A stretch of DNA of 58,644 nucleotides. Source: Pseudonocardia bannensis (GTDB taxonomy: Bacteria; Actinomycetota; Actinomycetes; Mycobacteriales; Pseudonocardiaceae). Below are positions 8,458 through 16,205 of the stretch, piece after piece (the stretch's first letter is position 1; each line of letters begins with the position of its first letter). Position numbers and translations under genes: made by a program. Location: assembly GCF_012911875.1 (NCBI RefSeq), contig NZ_JAAXKZ010000022.1, positions 1 through 58,644 on the forward strand, in the 5' to 3' direction. The notes under the pieces are model-generated. The model made no database searches. It was not told the origin of the DNA and saw nothing but the letters and a program-made list of their open reading frames with translations.

Positions 8458-8657
8458 CGATGCTCCTCCAGACTTTGACGTGCGTGGAGACCAGGGTGCT
8501 TCGAGCGCGGGCCGGGCGCCAGGGCCGTGCGTGTGGGCGCCGGCCCCGATCGCGGGCAGGATGATGGTGGCCGACCCCGGCGCAGCCAGGCCGCGGCGGC
8601 CGGAAGGAGCAGGACGGTGATCCGGATGGGCCAGGGGCCACCGCGAGGCGGGTCCGC

Positions 8658-9611
8658 GTGAGCGCCCGGCTGGGCATCGGGCTGGCCGCCGTCGGGCGCC
8701 CGGCCTACATCAACGCCGGACGCGCCGCGGACCTCGGCGACCGGCGCAGCGTGACCGAGCTGCGCGCCCGCACCGAGGCGGTGCTCGACGCCTCCTACGC
8801 GGCCGGCATCCGCTACGTCGACACCGCCCGGTCCTACGGCCGCGCCGAGGAGTTCCTGGCCGGCTGGCTGGCCGCGCACCCGGAGATCGACGACGTCGAG
8901 ATCGGGTCGAAGTGGGGCTATCGCTACGTCGGCGACTGGCGCCTCGACGTGGGCGTGCACGAGGTCAAGGACCACTCGCTCGCCGCGTTCACCGCGCAGT
9001 ACGCCCAGACCCGGGCACTGCTGGGCCACCGGCTCGGCGTCTACCACGTGCACTCCGCGACACTCGAGACCGGTGTGCTCGCCGACGCCGCCCTGCACCG
9101 GGCGCTCGCTCGGCTGCGCGAGACCGGGGTGCGGATCGGCGTCTCGACGTCGGGGCCCGCCCAGGCCGACAGCGTCCGCCGCGCGCTCGAGGTGGCCGTC
9201 GACGGCGCCCCGCTGTTCACCTCGGTCCAGTCGACCTGGAACGTGCTCGAACCGTCGGTCGCCCCGGCGCTCGCCGAGGCGGCCGCGGCGGGCGCGCGGG
9301 TGATCGTCAAGGAGGCGGTGGCGAACGGCCGGCTCGCCCCTGGCGGGCAGGACGCGACACCCGGGGCTCGGCGCGCCGCGGAGCTGGCCGCCGAGCTGGG
9401 CGTGCCCGTCGACCAGCTGGCGATCGCGGCCGCGCTGGCGCAGCCGTGGGCCGGGTGGGTGCTCTCGGGCGCCGTCGACCCGGCGCAGCTGGCCAGCAAC
9501 GCCGCCGCGGAGCACCTCGTCCTGCCCGCGGCGGTGCGCGACGAACTGGCCGCGCTCGCCGAGCCGCCCGCAGCCTACTGGCGCGCCCGCTCCGACCGCG
9601 CCTGGGCCTGA
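8658..9611 (+). CDS. Aldo/keto reductase
   Basis: A 317-residue NAD(P)H-dependent AKR barrel. The catalytic tetrad is visible: Asp and Tyr in [12 protein letters not shown] (residues about 54-65), Lys in [10 protein letters not shown] and His in [11 protein letters not shown]. It begins with GTG at 8658, divergent from dhaK. The end of the protein ([15 protein letters not shown]) suits the family that reduces sugar lactols or small aldehydes. Placement next to dhaK suggests a possible role in triose, glycerol or methylglyoxal handling, but substrate cannot be read from sequence. Its stop is 13 bp from the convergent tautomerase gene. Confidence 0.85.
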   Translation: MSARLGIGLAAVGRPAYINAGRAADLGDRRSVTELRARTEAVLDASYAAGIRYVDTARSYGRAEEFLAGWLAAHPEIDDVEIGSKWGYRYVGDWRLDVGVHEVKDHSLAAFTAQYAQTRALLGHRLGVYHVHSATLETGVLADAALHRALARLRETGVRIGVSTSGPAQADSVRRALEVAVDGAPLFTSVQSTWNVLEPSVAPALAEAAAAGARVIVKEAVANGRLAPGGQDATPGARRAAELAAELGVPVDQLAIAAALAQPWAGWVLSGAVDPAQLASNAAAEHLVLPAAVRDELAALAEPPAAYWRARSDRAWA

Positions 9612-9624
9612 CCGGTCGGTCGCA

Positions 9625-9999
9625 TCAGTCCTCGCCGGCCTCCGGCAGGATCACACCCTCCTCCATGACCTGGTGACCGGGCACCTCCTGCAGGAACAGC
9701 GCGAACCCCTCGACCGGCTCGCCCGTCACCTCGCTCCACGCGTTCGCCAGGCCGGTGATCAGCTCCCGCTTCACCTCCGCGGTGCGCCCGGCGCGGATGA
9801 TCCCCACCATGCGGCCCTGCTCGACGGGCCGCCCGGCCACGAAGATGCTCCCCGCGGGGACCTCGACGAACGAGCAGTTGACGTATCTCGCGGGCGCTCC
9901 GGTGACCTCCGTGTGCACCTTCGTGAACGCCGCCGCGATCTCGGCCTTGCGCCGGGCGCTGGGGCTGTCGGCGGGGACGGTAAACTGGTAATACGGCAT
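9625..9999 (-). CDS. Tautomerase superfamily protein
   Basis: A 124-residue protein starting MPYYQFTVP, so removal of Met would expose the N-terminal proline that serves as general base in the tautomerase superfamily. The beta-alpha-beta repeat is visible: RRKAEIAAAFTKVHTEVTG, VNCSFVEVP, then RTAEVKRELITGLANAWSEVTG and FLQEVPG. Length is that of the cis-CaaD/MSAD or double-unit subgroup rather than the 60-residue 4-oxalocrotonate tautomerase. Start chosen at 9999 because a longer frame to 10287 would lose Pro-2. Substrate unknown. Confidence 0.85.
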   Translation of the reverse strand: MPYYQFTVPADSPSARRKAEIAAAFTKVHTEVTGAPARYVNCSFVEVPAGSIFVAGRPVEQGRMVGIIRAGRTAEVKRELITGLANAWSEVTGEPVEGFALFLQEVPGHQVMEEGVILPEAGED

Positions 10000-10081
10000 C
10001 GGGGCTCCTCGGATCCGGCCACCGGCGATCGGGGAATTGTCACAGCTGGGCGGCCCCGGCGCAGCACACGGGGGGACGGCG

Positions 10082-11269
10082 ATGACGCACGTGGTACGGC
10101 GGATCGGGGTGGCCGAGCGACGGGCCCGGCTGGCGGTGCGGCACCGGCTCTGCCCCACATCCTGGGCCGACGACTCGGTCCCCGGCGCGGCCGCCGTGGC
10201 GGCGTCGCTGGTCGCGCTGCACGCCACCGACCCGGCGACGGTGTTCCTCTCCGTCCTGGCCCGGACCCGCGACGGGCAGGTCGGCACCGTCGAGCGCGCC
10301 CTCTACGACGACCGGGCGCTGGTCCGCATGCTCGGTATGCGCCGCACGGTGTGGGTGCTCGACCGCGAGCTCGCCCCGGTCGTCCAGGCCGCCTGTACCC
10401 GGGCGGTCGCGGCGACGCAGCGCAAACGCCTGGTGCAGCACCTGCAGGAGTCCGGTGTGGACGACGCCGCTGCCTGGCTCGTCGACGTCGCGGACTCCAC
10501 GCACCGCGCGCTGGCCGTGCGCGGGGAGGCCGCCGCCACCGAACTGTCGGCCGACGAGCCACGGCTGCGCACGCGCCTCGAGGCGACCGGGCAGAACGCG
10601 ACGGCGCGGGTCCTGCTGCAGCTGGCCGCCGACGGGCACATCGTGCGCGGCCGGCCGCGGGGATCGTGGACGTCCACCCAGTACCGGTGGTCACCGACGA
10701 CGACGTGGCTGGGCGCACCGCTGGCCGAGCTCGCCGTCGAGGCCGCGCAGGTCGCCCTGGCCCGGCGCTGGCTGGAGGCGTTCGGCCCCGCCCCGGTGAG
10801 CGACCTGCGGTGGTGGACCGGATGGGGTGCCCGGGAGACCACGCGGGCGCTGGCCGCGCTCGACGTCGTCGAGGTGGACCTCGACGGTGTCCCCGGCATC
10901 CTGCCCGCCGACGACGAGATGCTCCTCGACACGGCACCGCCGCCGCCCGAACCGGTCGCGGCGCTGCTCCCGGCGCTGGACCCGACACCGATGGGCTGGC
11001 AGGAGCGTGGCTGGTTCCTCGGCGAGCACGGACCGGCGCTGTTCGACCGGACCGGCAACATCGGCCCCACGGTGTGGTGGGAGGGCCGGATCGTCGGCGG
11101 CTGGGCGCAGCGCCCGGACGGCGAGGTCGTGGTCCGGTTGCTCACCGACATCGGGGCCGAGGGCCGGGCCGCGGTGCAGGCCGGGGCCGAACGGTTGTCC
11201 GGCCACCTCGGCGACGTGCGCGTGACCCCGCGCTTCCGCACCCCGCTGGAGCGCGAGCTGTCGGCCTGA
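10082..11269 (+). CDS. AlkZ/HTH_42-type winged-helix DNA-binding protein
   Basis: A 395-residue member of the HTH_42 superfamily, which includes the AlkZ and YcaQ DNA glycosylases. The family's first block (LVALHATDPATVFLSVLAR, about 42-60), the MRRTVWVL segment (about 97-104) and the C-terminal TPLERELSA tail are clear. The catalytic QxQ (or QxD) of true glycosylases lies in the first block; here it reads HAT, so Q is replaced by H and the second Q by T. Such HAT forms are common in actinobacteria and their activity is unknown. ATG 10082 is preferred over an upstream in-frame GTG at 10037. Confidence 0.8.
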   Translation: MTHVVRRIGVAERRARLAVRHRLCPTSWADDSVPGAAAVAASLVALHATDPATVFLSVLARTRDGQVGTVERALYDDRALVRMLGMRRTVWVLDRELAPVVQAACTRAVAATQRKRLVQHLQESGVDDAAAWLVDVADSTHRALAVRGEAAATELSADEPRLRTRLEATGQNATARVLLQLAADGHIVRGRPRGSWTSTQYRWSPTTTWLGAPLAELAVEAAQVALARRWLEAFGPAPVSDLRWWTGWGARETTRALAALDVVEVDLDGVPGILPADDEMLLDTAPPPPEPVAALLPALDPTPMGWQERGWFLGEHGPALFDRTGNIGPTVWWEGRIVGGWAQRPDGEVVVRLLTDIGAEGRAAVQAGAERLSGHLGDVRVTPRFRTPLERELSA

Positions 11270-11326
11270 CGGCGAGCCCGGGCCCCTCCTGACCGTCCCG
11301 GCCCCGTGCACGACGAGGAGGACCTG

Positions 11327-11456
11327 GTGATCAGGGTGGCCCCGGCGCGCCGTTCCCACCACCAGGGCACCGGCCGCATCCACCGGTCGAACCTGATCGG
11401 CATGGGGGTGCTGCCGCTGCAGTTCCCGAACGGTGAGTCGGCCGGCTCGCTGGGCG
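11327..11456 (+). pseudogene. Aconitase C-terminal fragment fused to the sortase remnant
   Basis: Residues read from 11375 to 11455 are [17 protein letters not shown] followed by [10 protein letters not shown], which is the hallmark of the swivel domain of aconitase A and occurs nowhere else I know. Only this part of the roughly 900-residue enzyme is present. The codons before it ([13 protein letters not shown]) do not resemble aconitase. The frame is open from GTG 11327, which has a strong GAGGAGG upstream, and runs without a stop into the sortase remnant. Confidence 0.75.
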
Positions 11457-11463
11457 GCAGTGG

Positions 11464-11861
11464 GCCGGCCATCGTGCGTGCACTCGGGGGAGCCCTGATC
11501 ACCCTCGGCGTGGTCGCGCTCCTGCTCGCCGGCTACGAGCTCTACGGCTCCGCCAGGATCACCCGGTACGAACAGCGACAGGCCGCCGCGGACCTGGACC
11601 AGTACAGGCGGACCGGACCGGAACCCGCCGGCGCCCAGGCGGAGCCGCCGGCACCACGACAGCCGTTCGCGCGGATCTACATCCCGCGGTTCGGACCGGA
11701 CTGGTCCTTCACGATCGCCGAGGGCGTCGGCCAGGACGTCCTGGCCGCGGTCCCGGGCATTACCCGCAGACCGCCTTACCGGGCCGACCCGGCAACTTCG
11801 CCGTCGCCGGCCACCGGATCGGGCGCGGCGCGACCTTCGGCCCCGCCGACATCCTCGTAGT
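11464..11861 (+). pseudogene. Class E sortase, frameshifted and truncated
   Basis: The frame continues from the aconitase tail into a sortase N-terminus: a membrane segment ([20 protein letters not shown]), a polar linker, then the catalytic-domain start [18 protein letters not shown]. At about 11757 the expected PGHY reads PGI because one base is missing; in the next frame the protein resumes as [21 protein letters not shown] (with the catalytic His) and stops resembling sortases after [12 protein letters not shown]. The catalytic Cys and Arg are gone. This is a dead gene. Confidence 0.8.
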
Positions 11862-12416
11862 CCGTCCGGCCGCACCACCCCACCGGAGCTCCGCGAGCTC
11901 TGAGGAAGGTTGCCCAGCACCCGCTGCGCCGGACTCGGCGATCAGGAGGGCGGGGAGGTCGGCGACCGAGTCGATGACGGCGTCGGCGCCCGCCGCGCGC
12001 AGCGCAGGCTCATGATGCGCACCCGAGCGCACCCCGATCGCGAGACCGGCTCCGGCGCGGCGGGCGGCCACGATGTCGGCGGTCGCGTCACCGGCCATGA
12101 CCATCTCCCCCGGACCCACGTCGAACCGCCGCGCCGCGGCGAGCGGCATCGCCGGGTCCGGCAGCCCGTAGCCGCCGACCTCGGCCGGCGACAGCACCAG
12201 GTCGATCATGTCCTCCCAGCCGAGGGCGGCAGCCAGCGCGTCCCGCACTCCGGGGGCGAAACCGCTGCTCAAGGCCACGGCGACACCTTCGGCCCGGAGC
12301 GCGCAGAGTGCGGCACGCGCTCCTGGCACCTCGCGCAGGCCCGCGCGCAGGGCGTCCAGCACCACGCCGTCGTCCATCACCGTGGTGCCCGCCATGTCCA
12401 GGACGGCGACTCGCAT
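11760..12416 (-). CDS. Phosphonatase-like HAD hydrolase lacking its cap domain
   Basis: The 218-residue frame opens with LDMAGTTV (residues 6-13), the DxAGTT variant of HAD motif I that marks phosphonatase-like enzymes, and has motif II near VALSSGF and motif IV in [18 protein letters not shown]. The roughly 60-70 residues that normally form the C1 cap between motif I and motif II are absent: [15 protein letters not shown] leads straight into the core. After PALLIAESG (about residue 160) the frame runs antisense through the sortase remnant, so the last 50 residues are probably a recombination add-on. Function is doubtful. Confidence 0.6.
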   Translation of the reverse strand: MRVAVLDMAGTTVMDDGVVLDALRAGLREVPGARAALCALRAEGVAVALSSGFAPGVRDALAAALGWEDMIDLVLSPAEVGGYGLPDPAMPLAAARRFDVGPGEMVMAGDATADIVAARRAGAGLAIGVRSGAHHEPALRAAGADAVIDSVADLPALLIAESGAAGAGQPSSELAELRWGGAAGRTTRMSAGPKVAPRPIRWPATAKLPGRPGKAVCG

Positions 12417-12546
12417 CCGGGCCGGATGGCCATCCGTACACCGGCGTGGCCTCCGGGTGAACGGATCCCGGACGCCCGGCGGCTCGGGTCCTCAGGTGGC
12501 CAGGTCTCGCGGACGCCGAGACGAGGTGGCGATCGGGCCGGCTTTC

Positions 12547-12591
12547 GTCAACGCAAGATTGACAATTAGAGAGCGTCAATGAATCATTGAC
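12547..12591. promoter_or_regulatory. Two tandem copies of a GTCAA-N7-TTGAC operator
   Basis: GTCAA-N7-TTGAC occurs at 12547-12563 and again at 12575-12591, exactly 28 bp apart. The second copy is also part of a 15-bp dyad TCAATGA-A-TCATTGA (12576-12590). The stretch is an AT-rich island between the HAD gene (start 12416) and the TPR gene (start 12744). Two dyads on nearly the same helical face suggest a dimeric repressor binding cooperatively; the regulator is not in the window. The 327-bp gap otherwise holds no gene. Confidence 0.55.
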
Positions 12592-12702
12592 TAATGATGC
12601 CTGCCGATCCGTGGTTCCCACCGTTCGTCGCGGGCGGACGCCGGGCCGCCGTTGTTGGTCCCACGTTCATCGAAACGTCATGGTCACGATGGCGTAACGC
12701 TG

Positions 12703-12720
12703 GTTAGCCTAGGCTGACTA
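12703..12720 (+). promoter_or_regulatory. Dyad and possible -10 element before the TPR gene
   Basis: GTTAGCC-TA-GGCTGAC is a dyad with one mismatch, and TAGGCT within it would serve as a -10 about 30 bp before the GTG start. Its core has some likeness to DtxR/IdeR iron boxes (12 of 19 positions), too weak to assign a regulator. Confidence 0.3.
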
Positions 12721-12743
12721 CGCACCGAGGGTCGGGGGCCACA

Positions 12744-13340
12744 GTGGACGGAAACTTCACCACCGAGCTGCGCCGGGCTGCGCTGCGGGTGCTGACCGGC
12801 GCCGACACCCGGACCGAGCCGGAGCAGACCGTGCTCGAAGCGCGGCTGGCCGAACTCGGCGACGCCCTGGGCCCGCAGCATCCGGACGCGCTGCGCGCGG
12901 CCAACGACCTCGCGCTCGCCCACCTGGCACAGGGGCGGCCGGCCCGCGCGGCCATCAGGTTCGAGCGACTCGTCGCCGACTGCACCCGGGTGCTGGGCCC
13001 CGATCACCCCGACACCCTGACCGTGCGTGGCAACCAGGCGGTGGCGTGGCTGACCGACGCCGAGCCCGGCCGGGCCGCCGCCGCACTCACCCACGTGCTC
13101 GACGCCCGCCGCCGCGTCCTGGGCCCGGACCACCCGGCCACCCTCAACGCCGGGCTCGCGCTCGCGCTGGCGCTGCTCACCCTCGGCCACGTCGAACCGG
13201 CCGCCACCCTGCTCGAGCACGCCCTGCCTCGCTGGCGGCACGTCGCCGGTGCCGACCATCCACTCACCCGGGCCTGCGCCGACCTGCTGGCCCACACCCA
13301 CGCCGAGGCCGCCTTCGCCACGGCGGCCGGCATCCTCTGA
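12744..13340 (+). CDS. Tetratricopeptide repeat protein
   Basis: A 198-residue soluble protein made of about four 42-residue TPR units of the TPR_10/TPR_12 kind. The repeated signature LGPDHPDTL / LGPQHPDAL / LGPDHPATL / AGADHPLTR sits at residues about 42, 89, 131 and 168, each followed by a helix such as RAANDLALAHLAQGR. Units of this kind form the C-terminal sensor half of many actinobacterial signalling proteins; here they stand alone with no NB-ARC or kinase domain. Starts with GTG. Probably a protein-protein scaffold; partner unknown. Confidence 0.75.
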   Translation: MDGNFTTELRRAALRVLTGADTRTEPEQTVLEARLAELGDALGPQHPDALRAANDLALAHLAQGRPARAAIRFERLVADCTRVLGPDHPDTLTVRGNQAVAWLTDAEPGRAAAALTHVLDARRRVLGPDHPATLNAGLALALALLTLGHVEPAATLLEHALPRWRHVAGADHPLTRACADLLAHTHAEAAFATAAGIL

Positions 13341-13502
13341 ACCAGCAGGCCGGCCGGCTCCATCCGTGGATCGCCGTCCACGAGACCCCGAGCCAGATTC
13401 GGGCCCACCAGATGCCGGCACACCGGCTCTCCCGCGGCCGTGGCGGCGCATGATGGACGTACCGGCCCGGTCGCGACCCGGGCCGGGAGGGTAGGTGGCG
13501 GT

Positions 13503-13682
13503 ATGGCGGTTTCCGGCTTCACCGGTGTGGCCCACCTCGCGACGACGGCCGGCGAGTGGGCCGACCTGGAGCGCCGAGCCGAGCACCTCGACGCGCTGGG
13601 CGTCGGCCACGCACCGGTGCGCGACGCCGGATACGCCACGTTCCAGGACGAGCCGTGGTGGGCCGGACCGGCCGGAGGGTGA
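13503..13682 (+). pseudogene. Glyoxalase-fold (VOC) protein stub
   Basis: The short frame reads VSGFTGVAHLATTAGEWADL then RRAEHLDALGVGHAPVRDAG. This is the start of the second beta-alpha-beta-beta-beta module of VOC proteins (usually LDHLAF... RLDALGV.HS.V.DAGYG...FRDPDG). The closing FQDEPWW lacks the DPDG turn and the metal-binding Glu strand, and the whole first module is absent. It is too short to fold, so I treat it as a remnant. Confidence 0.55.
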
Positions 13683-13719
13683 CCCCCGCAGCCCCTGCAC
13701 CCGGCGGGCGGGCCCCGCC

Positions 13720-14025
13720 GTGAGGTTCCGCCGCGTCCGCGCCGAGGTCGTCACCGACGCCCCGCTGTCACCCGCCGAGGAGCAGCGCCACCGCGAGCGC
13801 GTCTACGCCGCGCTGATGGTCGTGCACCTGGTCGGGCTGCTCGTCGGCGGCCTGCTGTACCTGCGGGCCTGGGAGGTGGGTCTGGCGTTGATCATCATCA
13901 CCGGCCCGCTGCCCTGGGTCGCGGTCGTGCTGGCCAACGACTCGTCGCGCCGCTGGGGCAGACGCCGGCGCCGGGATCCCGGCGAGGTTTCACCGCCGCC
14001 GAGGACGGGCACAGGCGGCACGTGA
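13720..14025 (+). CDS. DUF3099 family membrane protein
   Basis: A 101-residue membrane protein. The N-terminus holds the family block VVTDAPLSPAEEQRHRERVY; two transmembrane helices follow (residues about 29-48, VVHLVGLLVGGLLYL, and 54-73, LALIIITGPLPWVAVVLAND), and the tail is basic. DUF3099 proteins are short, actinobacteria-specific and of unknown function. GTG 13720 is used because the family block begins about ten residues later. The stop overlaps the GTG of the DNA ligase gene by four bases, so it is translationally coupled to the NHEJ genes. Confidence 0.8.
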   Translation: MRFRRVRAEVVTDAPLSPAEEQRHRERVYAALMVVHLVGLLVGGLLYLRAWEVGLALIIITGPLPWVAVVLANDSSRRWGRRRRRDPGEVSPPPRTGTGGT

Positions 14026-15029
14026 CGCACCCGGCGTTGGACGCGCTGCATCCGGACGAACGCGCACAGGTGCGCCCGGCGGGGCCGGTCCGGTTCCGGC
14101 CGCCGATGCTGGCCACCCTCGCCGACGAGCACTTCTCCGACCCGGACTGGCTCTACGAGCGCAAGTTCGACGGTGTGCGGGCGATCGTGGTGCGTCGTGA
14201 CGGCCGCACCGAGCTGTACTCCCGCAACGAGAAGGACATGACCGGCACCTACCCCGAGCTGGTCCAGGCGCTCGACGCGCAGGATCTCCCCGATCTCGTC
14301 GCCGACGGTGAGGTGGTCGCGTTCGACGACGGCCGCACGAGCTTCGCGCGGCTGCAGGCCCGACTGGGGCTGTCCGACCCGCGGCGGGCCCGCGAGACGG
14401 GCGTCCCCGTCTACCTCTACCTGTTCGATCTGCTCGTCCTCGGCGACGCCGACCTCACCGCGGTGCCGCTGCGCGGACGCAAGCGGGTGCTGCGTCGCCT
14501 GGTGCGGTGGGACGACCCGATCCGGTTCGCCGCGCACCGCAACGGCGATGGCGAGCGCTATCTGGAGTACGCGTGCGCGCACGGCTGGGAGGGGCTGATC
14601 GCGAAGCGGGCGGACTCCCGGTACCGGCCCGGACGGACGACGGACTGGCTGAAGTTCAAGTGCGTCCGCGACCAGGAGTTCGTCATCGGCGGGTGGACCG
14701 ACCCCGCGGGCTCCCGGATCGGGCTCGGGGCGCTGCTCGTCGGCTACCACCCGGCGGAGGGTGACGGCCGGCTGCGCTACGCCGGCAAGGTCGGCACGGG
14801 TTTCACCCGCTCGACGCTGCAGTCGTTGCAGAAGCGGTTCAGCGGGCTGGGCCGGGAGGACTCCCCGTTCGACTCCCCGGTACGCGAGCGCGGGGCGCAC
14901 TGGCTGGAGCCGGATCTCGTCGCCCAGGTCGGCTTCACCGAGTGGACCCGCGACGGCCGGCTGCGCCACCCGCGTTACCTGGGGCTGCGCGAGGACAAGT
15001 CCGCCGCTGAGGTGGTGCGCGAGGGGTGA
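14022..15029 (+). CDS. ATP-dependent DNA ligase (LigD ligase domain)
   Basis: A 335-residue ATP-dependent ligase consisting of adenylation and OB domains only. The adenylated lysine is K48 in ERKFDGVRA (motif I KxDG); motif III is at VYLYLFDLLVL, motif IV at GWEGLIAKR and motif V at DWLKFKC. The OB fold follows to HPRYLGLREDKSAAEVVRE, the usual LigD ligase ending. Works in bacterial non-homologous end joining to seal breaks held by Ku. It overlaps the polymerase gene by four bases. Neither Ku nor the phosphoesterase domain is in the window. Confidence 0.92.
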   Translation: MTHPALDALHPDERAQVRPAGPVRFRPPMLATLADEHFSDPDWLYERKFDGVRAIVVRRDGRTELYSRNEKDMTGTYPELVQALDAQDLPDLVADGEVVAFDDGRTSFARLQARLGLSDPRRARETGVPVYLYLFDLLVLGDADLTAVPLRGRKRVLRRLVRWDDPIRFAAHRNGDGERYLEYACAHGWEGLIAKRADSRYRPGRTTDWLKFKCVRDQEFVIGGWTDPAGSRIGLGALLVGYHPAEGDGRLRYAGKVGTGFTRSTLQSLQKRFSGLGREDSPFDSPVRERGAHWLEPDLVAQVGFTEWTRDGRLRHPRYLGLREDKSAAEVVREG

Positions 15030-15922
15030 GTGCCGTCCCGGCCGGGATCTCGCATGCCGACAAGGTCCTCTACCCCGACCCGGGGCTGACCAAGGCCGAC
15101 CTCGCTCGCCACTACGCTCGGGTGGCCGACGTGATGCTCCCCCACCTGGCCGGCCGGCCGCTGTCGGTGGTGCGCTTCCCCGACGGGCTCGACGGTTCCG
15201 GCTTCTTCCAGAAGCAGGCTCCCGAGAACGCCCCGGTGCCGACGGTGCAGGTCCCTGCGAACAACCGGCGCGGCCATGTCGAGCACATCGTGGCCGAGGA
15301 CGCCGACACCCTGCAGTACCTGGCCAACCAGTCGGCCCTGGAGGTGCACCGGGGACTGTCGCGCGTCGACGCGCTGGACCGCCCGGACCTGATGGTCATC
15401 GACCTGGATCCTCCCGAACGGTCCGACCTGGCGGCCCTGCGCCGGGCGGCCCGCCGGACCCGGGACCTGCTCGACGAGGTCGGGCTGGTCCCCTTCCTGA
15501 TGACCACGGGCAGCAGCGGCTACCACGTGGTCGCGCCGCTGGACGCGAGCGCGGACTCCGGCGCGGACTTCGACGAGGTGCGGGATCTGGCCCGCGCGAT
15601 CGCCACCCGGCTGGAGGCCGCCGACCCCGACGCGCTGACCACCGCGCACCGGATCGCCGACCGCGGGGGCCGGATTTACCTCGACGTCGGCCGCAACGCC
15701 TACGGCCAGACGGCGATCGCGCCGTATTCCCCGCGAGCCCGCGCCGGCGCCCCGGTGGCCACCCCGATCCGGTTCGACGAGCTCTCCCGGGTCGCTCCGG
15801 ATCGGTTCACGATCAGCACGATCGGGCGCCGGCTGGCCCGCACCGGCGACCCGTGGGCGGACATCGCCGAGCACGCGCGCCCGGCAGCGGCAGCGCGCGA
15901 GCGGCTGAACCGACTCGGCTGA
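15026..15922 (+). CDS. LigD-type polymerase/primase for NHEJ
   Basis: A 298-residue archaeo-eukaryotic-primase-type polymerase, the free-standing form of the LigD POL domain. The start SHADKVLYPDPGLTKADLARHY is diagnostic; the metal-binding aspartates are D126 and D128 in VIDLDPP, and the third lies in IYLDVGRNAYGQT. TTGSSGYHVVAPL forms the nucleotide pocket. It fills gaps with ribo- or deoxynucleotides at ends brought together by Ku. Together with the ligase gene it rebuilds a two-piece LigD lacking the nuclease domain. GTG start at 15026 inside the ligase stop. Confidence 0.92.
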   Translation: MSAVPAGISHADKVLYPDPGLTKADLARHYARVADVMLPHLAGRPLSVVRFPDGLDGSGFFQKQAPENAPVPTVQVPANNRRGHVEHIVAEDADTLQYLANQSALEVHRGLSRVDALDRPDLMVIDLDPPERSDLAALRRAARRTRDLLDEVGLVPFLMTTGSSGYHVVAPLDASADSGADFDEVRDLARAIATRLEAADPDALTTAHRIADRGGRIYLDVGRNAYGQTAIAPYSPRARAGAPVATPIRFDELSRVAPDRFTISTIGRRLARTGDPWADIAEHARPAAAARERLNRLG

Positions 15923-15933
15923 CCGGAGTCCGC

Positions 15934-15980
15934 GGTGAGCGACCTCACCACCGTGGGCCCTGGTCGTGAGTGACCTCACC
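15934..15980. terminator. Two small GTGAG/CTCAC hairpins after the NHEJ operon
   Basis: GGTGAG-CGAC-CTCACC (15934-15949) and CGTGAG-TGAC-CTCACC (15965-15980) lie 31 bp apart just after the polymerase stop. Each can form a 5-6 bp stem with a 4-nt loop. No U-tract follows, so they are weak terminators or protein sites. Confidence 0.35.
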
Positions 15981-16089
15981 GCCGAACCGGCTGCGACGGG
16001 ACCGCATGGATCGGTTGCATGGAGTGCGGTGCCCGTGGTCGTGCGCCGCTCCCCCTCGATCGACCGACATCCGGTGACGCCCGCAGGAA

Positions 16090-16105
16090 TCTGAATCGAT
16101 TCAGA
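16090..16105. promoter_or_regulatory. LacI-family-like operator before the MFS gene
   Basis: TCTGAATCGATTCAGA is a perfect 16-bp palindrome with a central CG. That layout, and the TGAATCGATTCA core, match operators of LacI/GalR repressors. It ends 25 bp before the ATG, upstream of a strong GGAGG, and so would block the promoter or early transcription. No LacI regulator is in the window. Confidence 0.6.
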
Positions 16106-16130
16106 GCACCGTCGCCGCCGGAGGAACACC

Positions 16131-16205
16131 ATGTCTCATTCAGCGACGTCTCATTCAGCGACGTCTCATTCAGCGACGTCTCATTCAGCGACGTCTCATT
16201 CAGCG
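16131..16205 (+). repeat. Five tandem 15-bp units at the start of the MFS gene
   Basis: TCTCATTCAGCG plus an ACG (ATG in the first copy) occurs five times in succession without a mismatch, coding for SHSAT repeats. The codons TCT, CAT and TCA are rare in this genome, so the repeat stands out in base composition. Confidence 0.9.
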
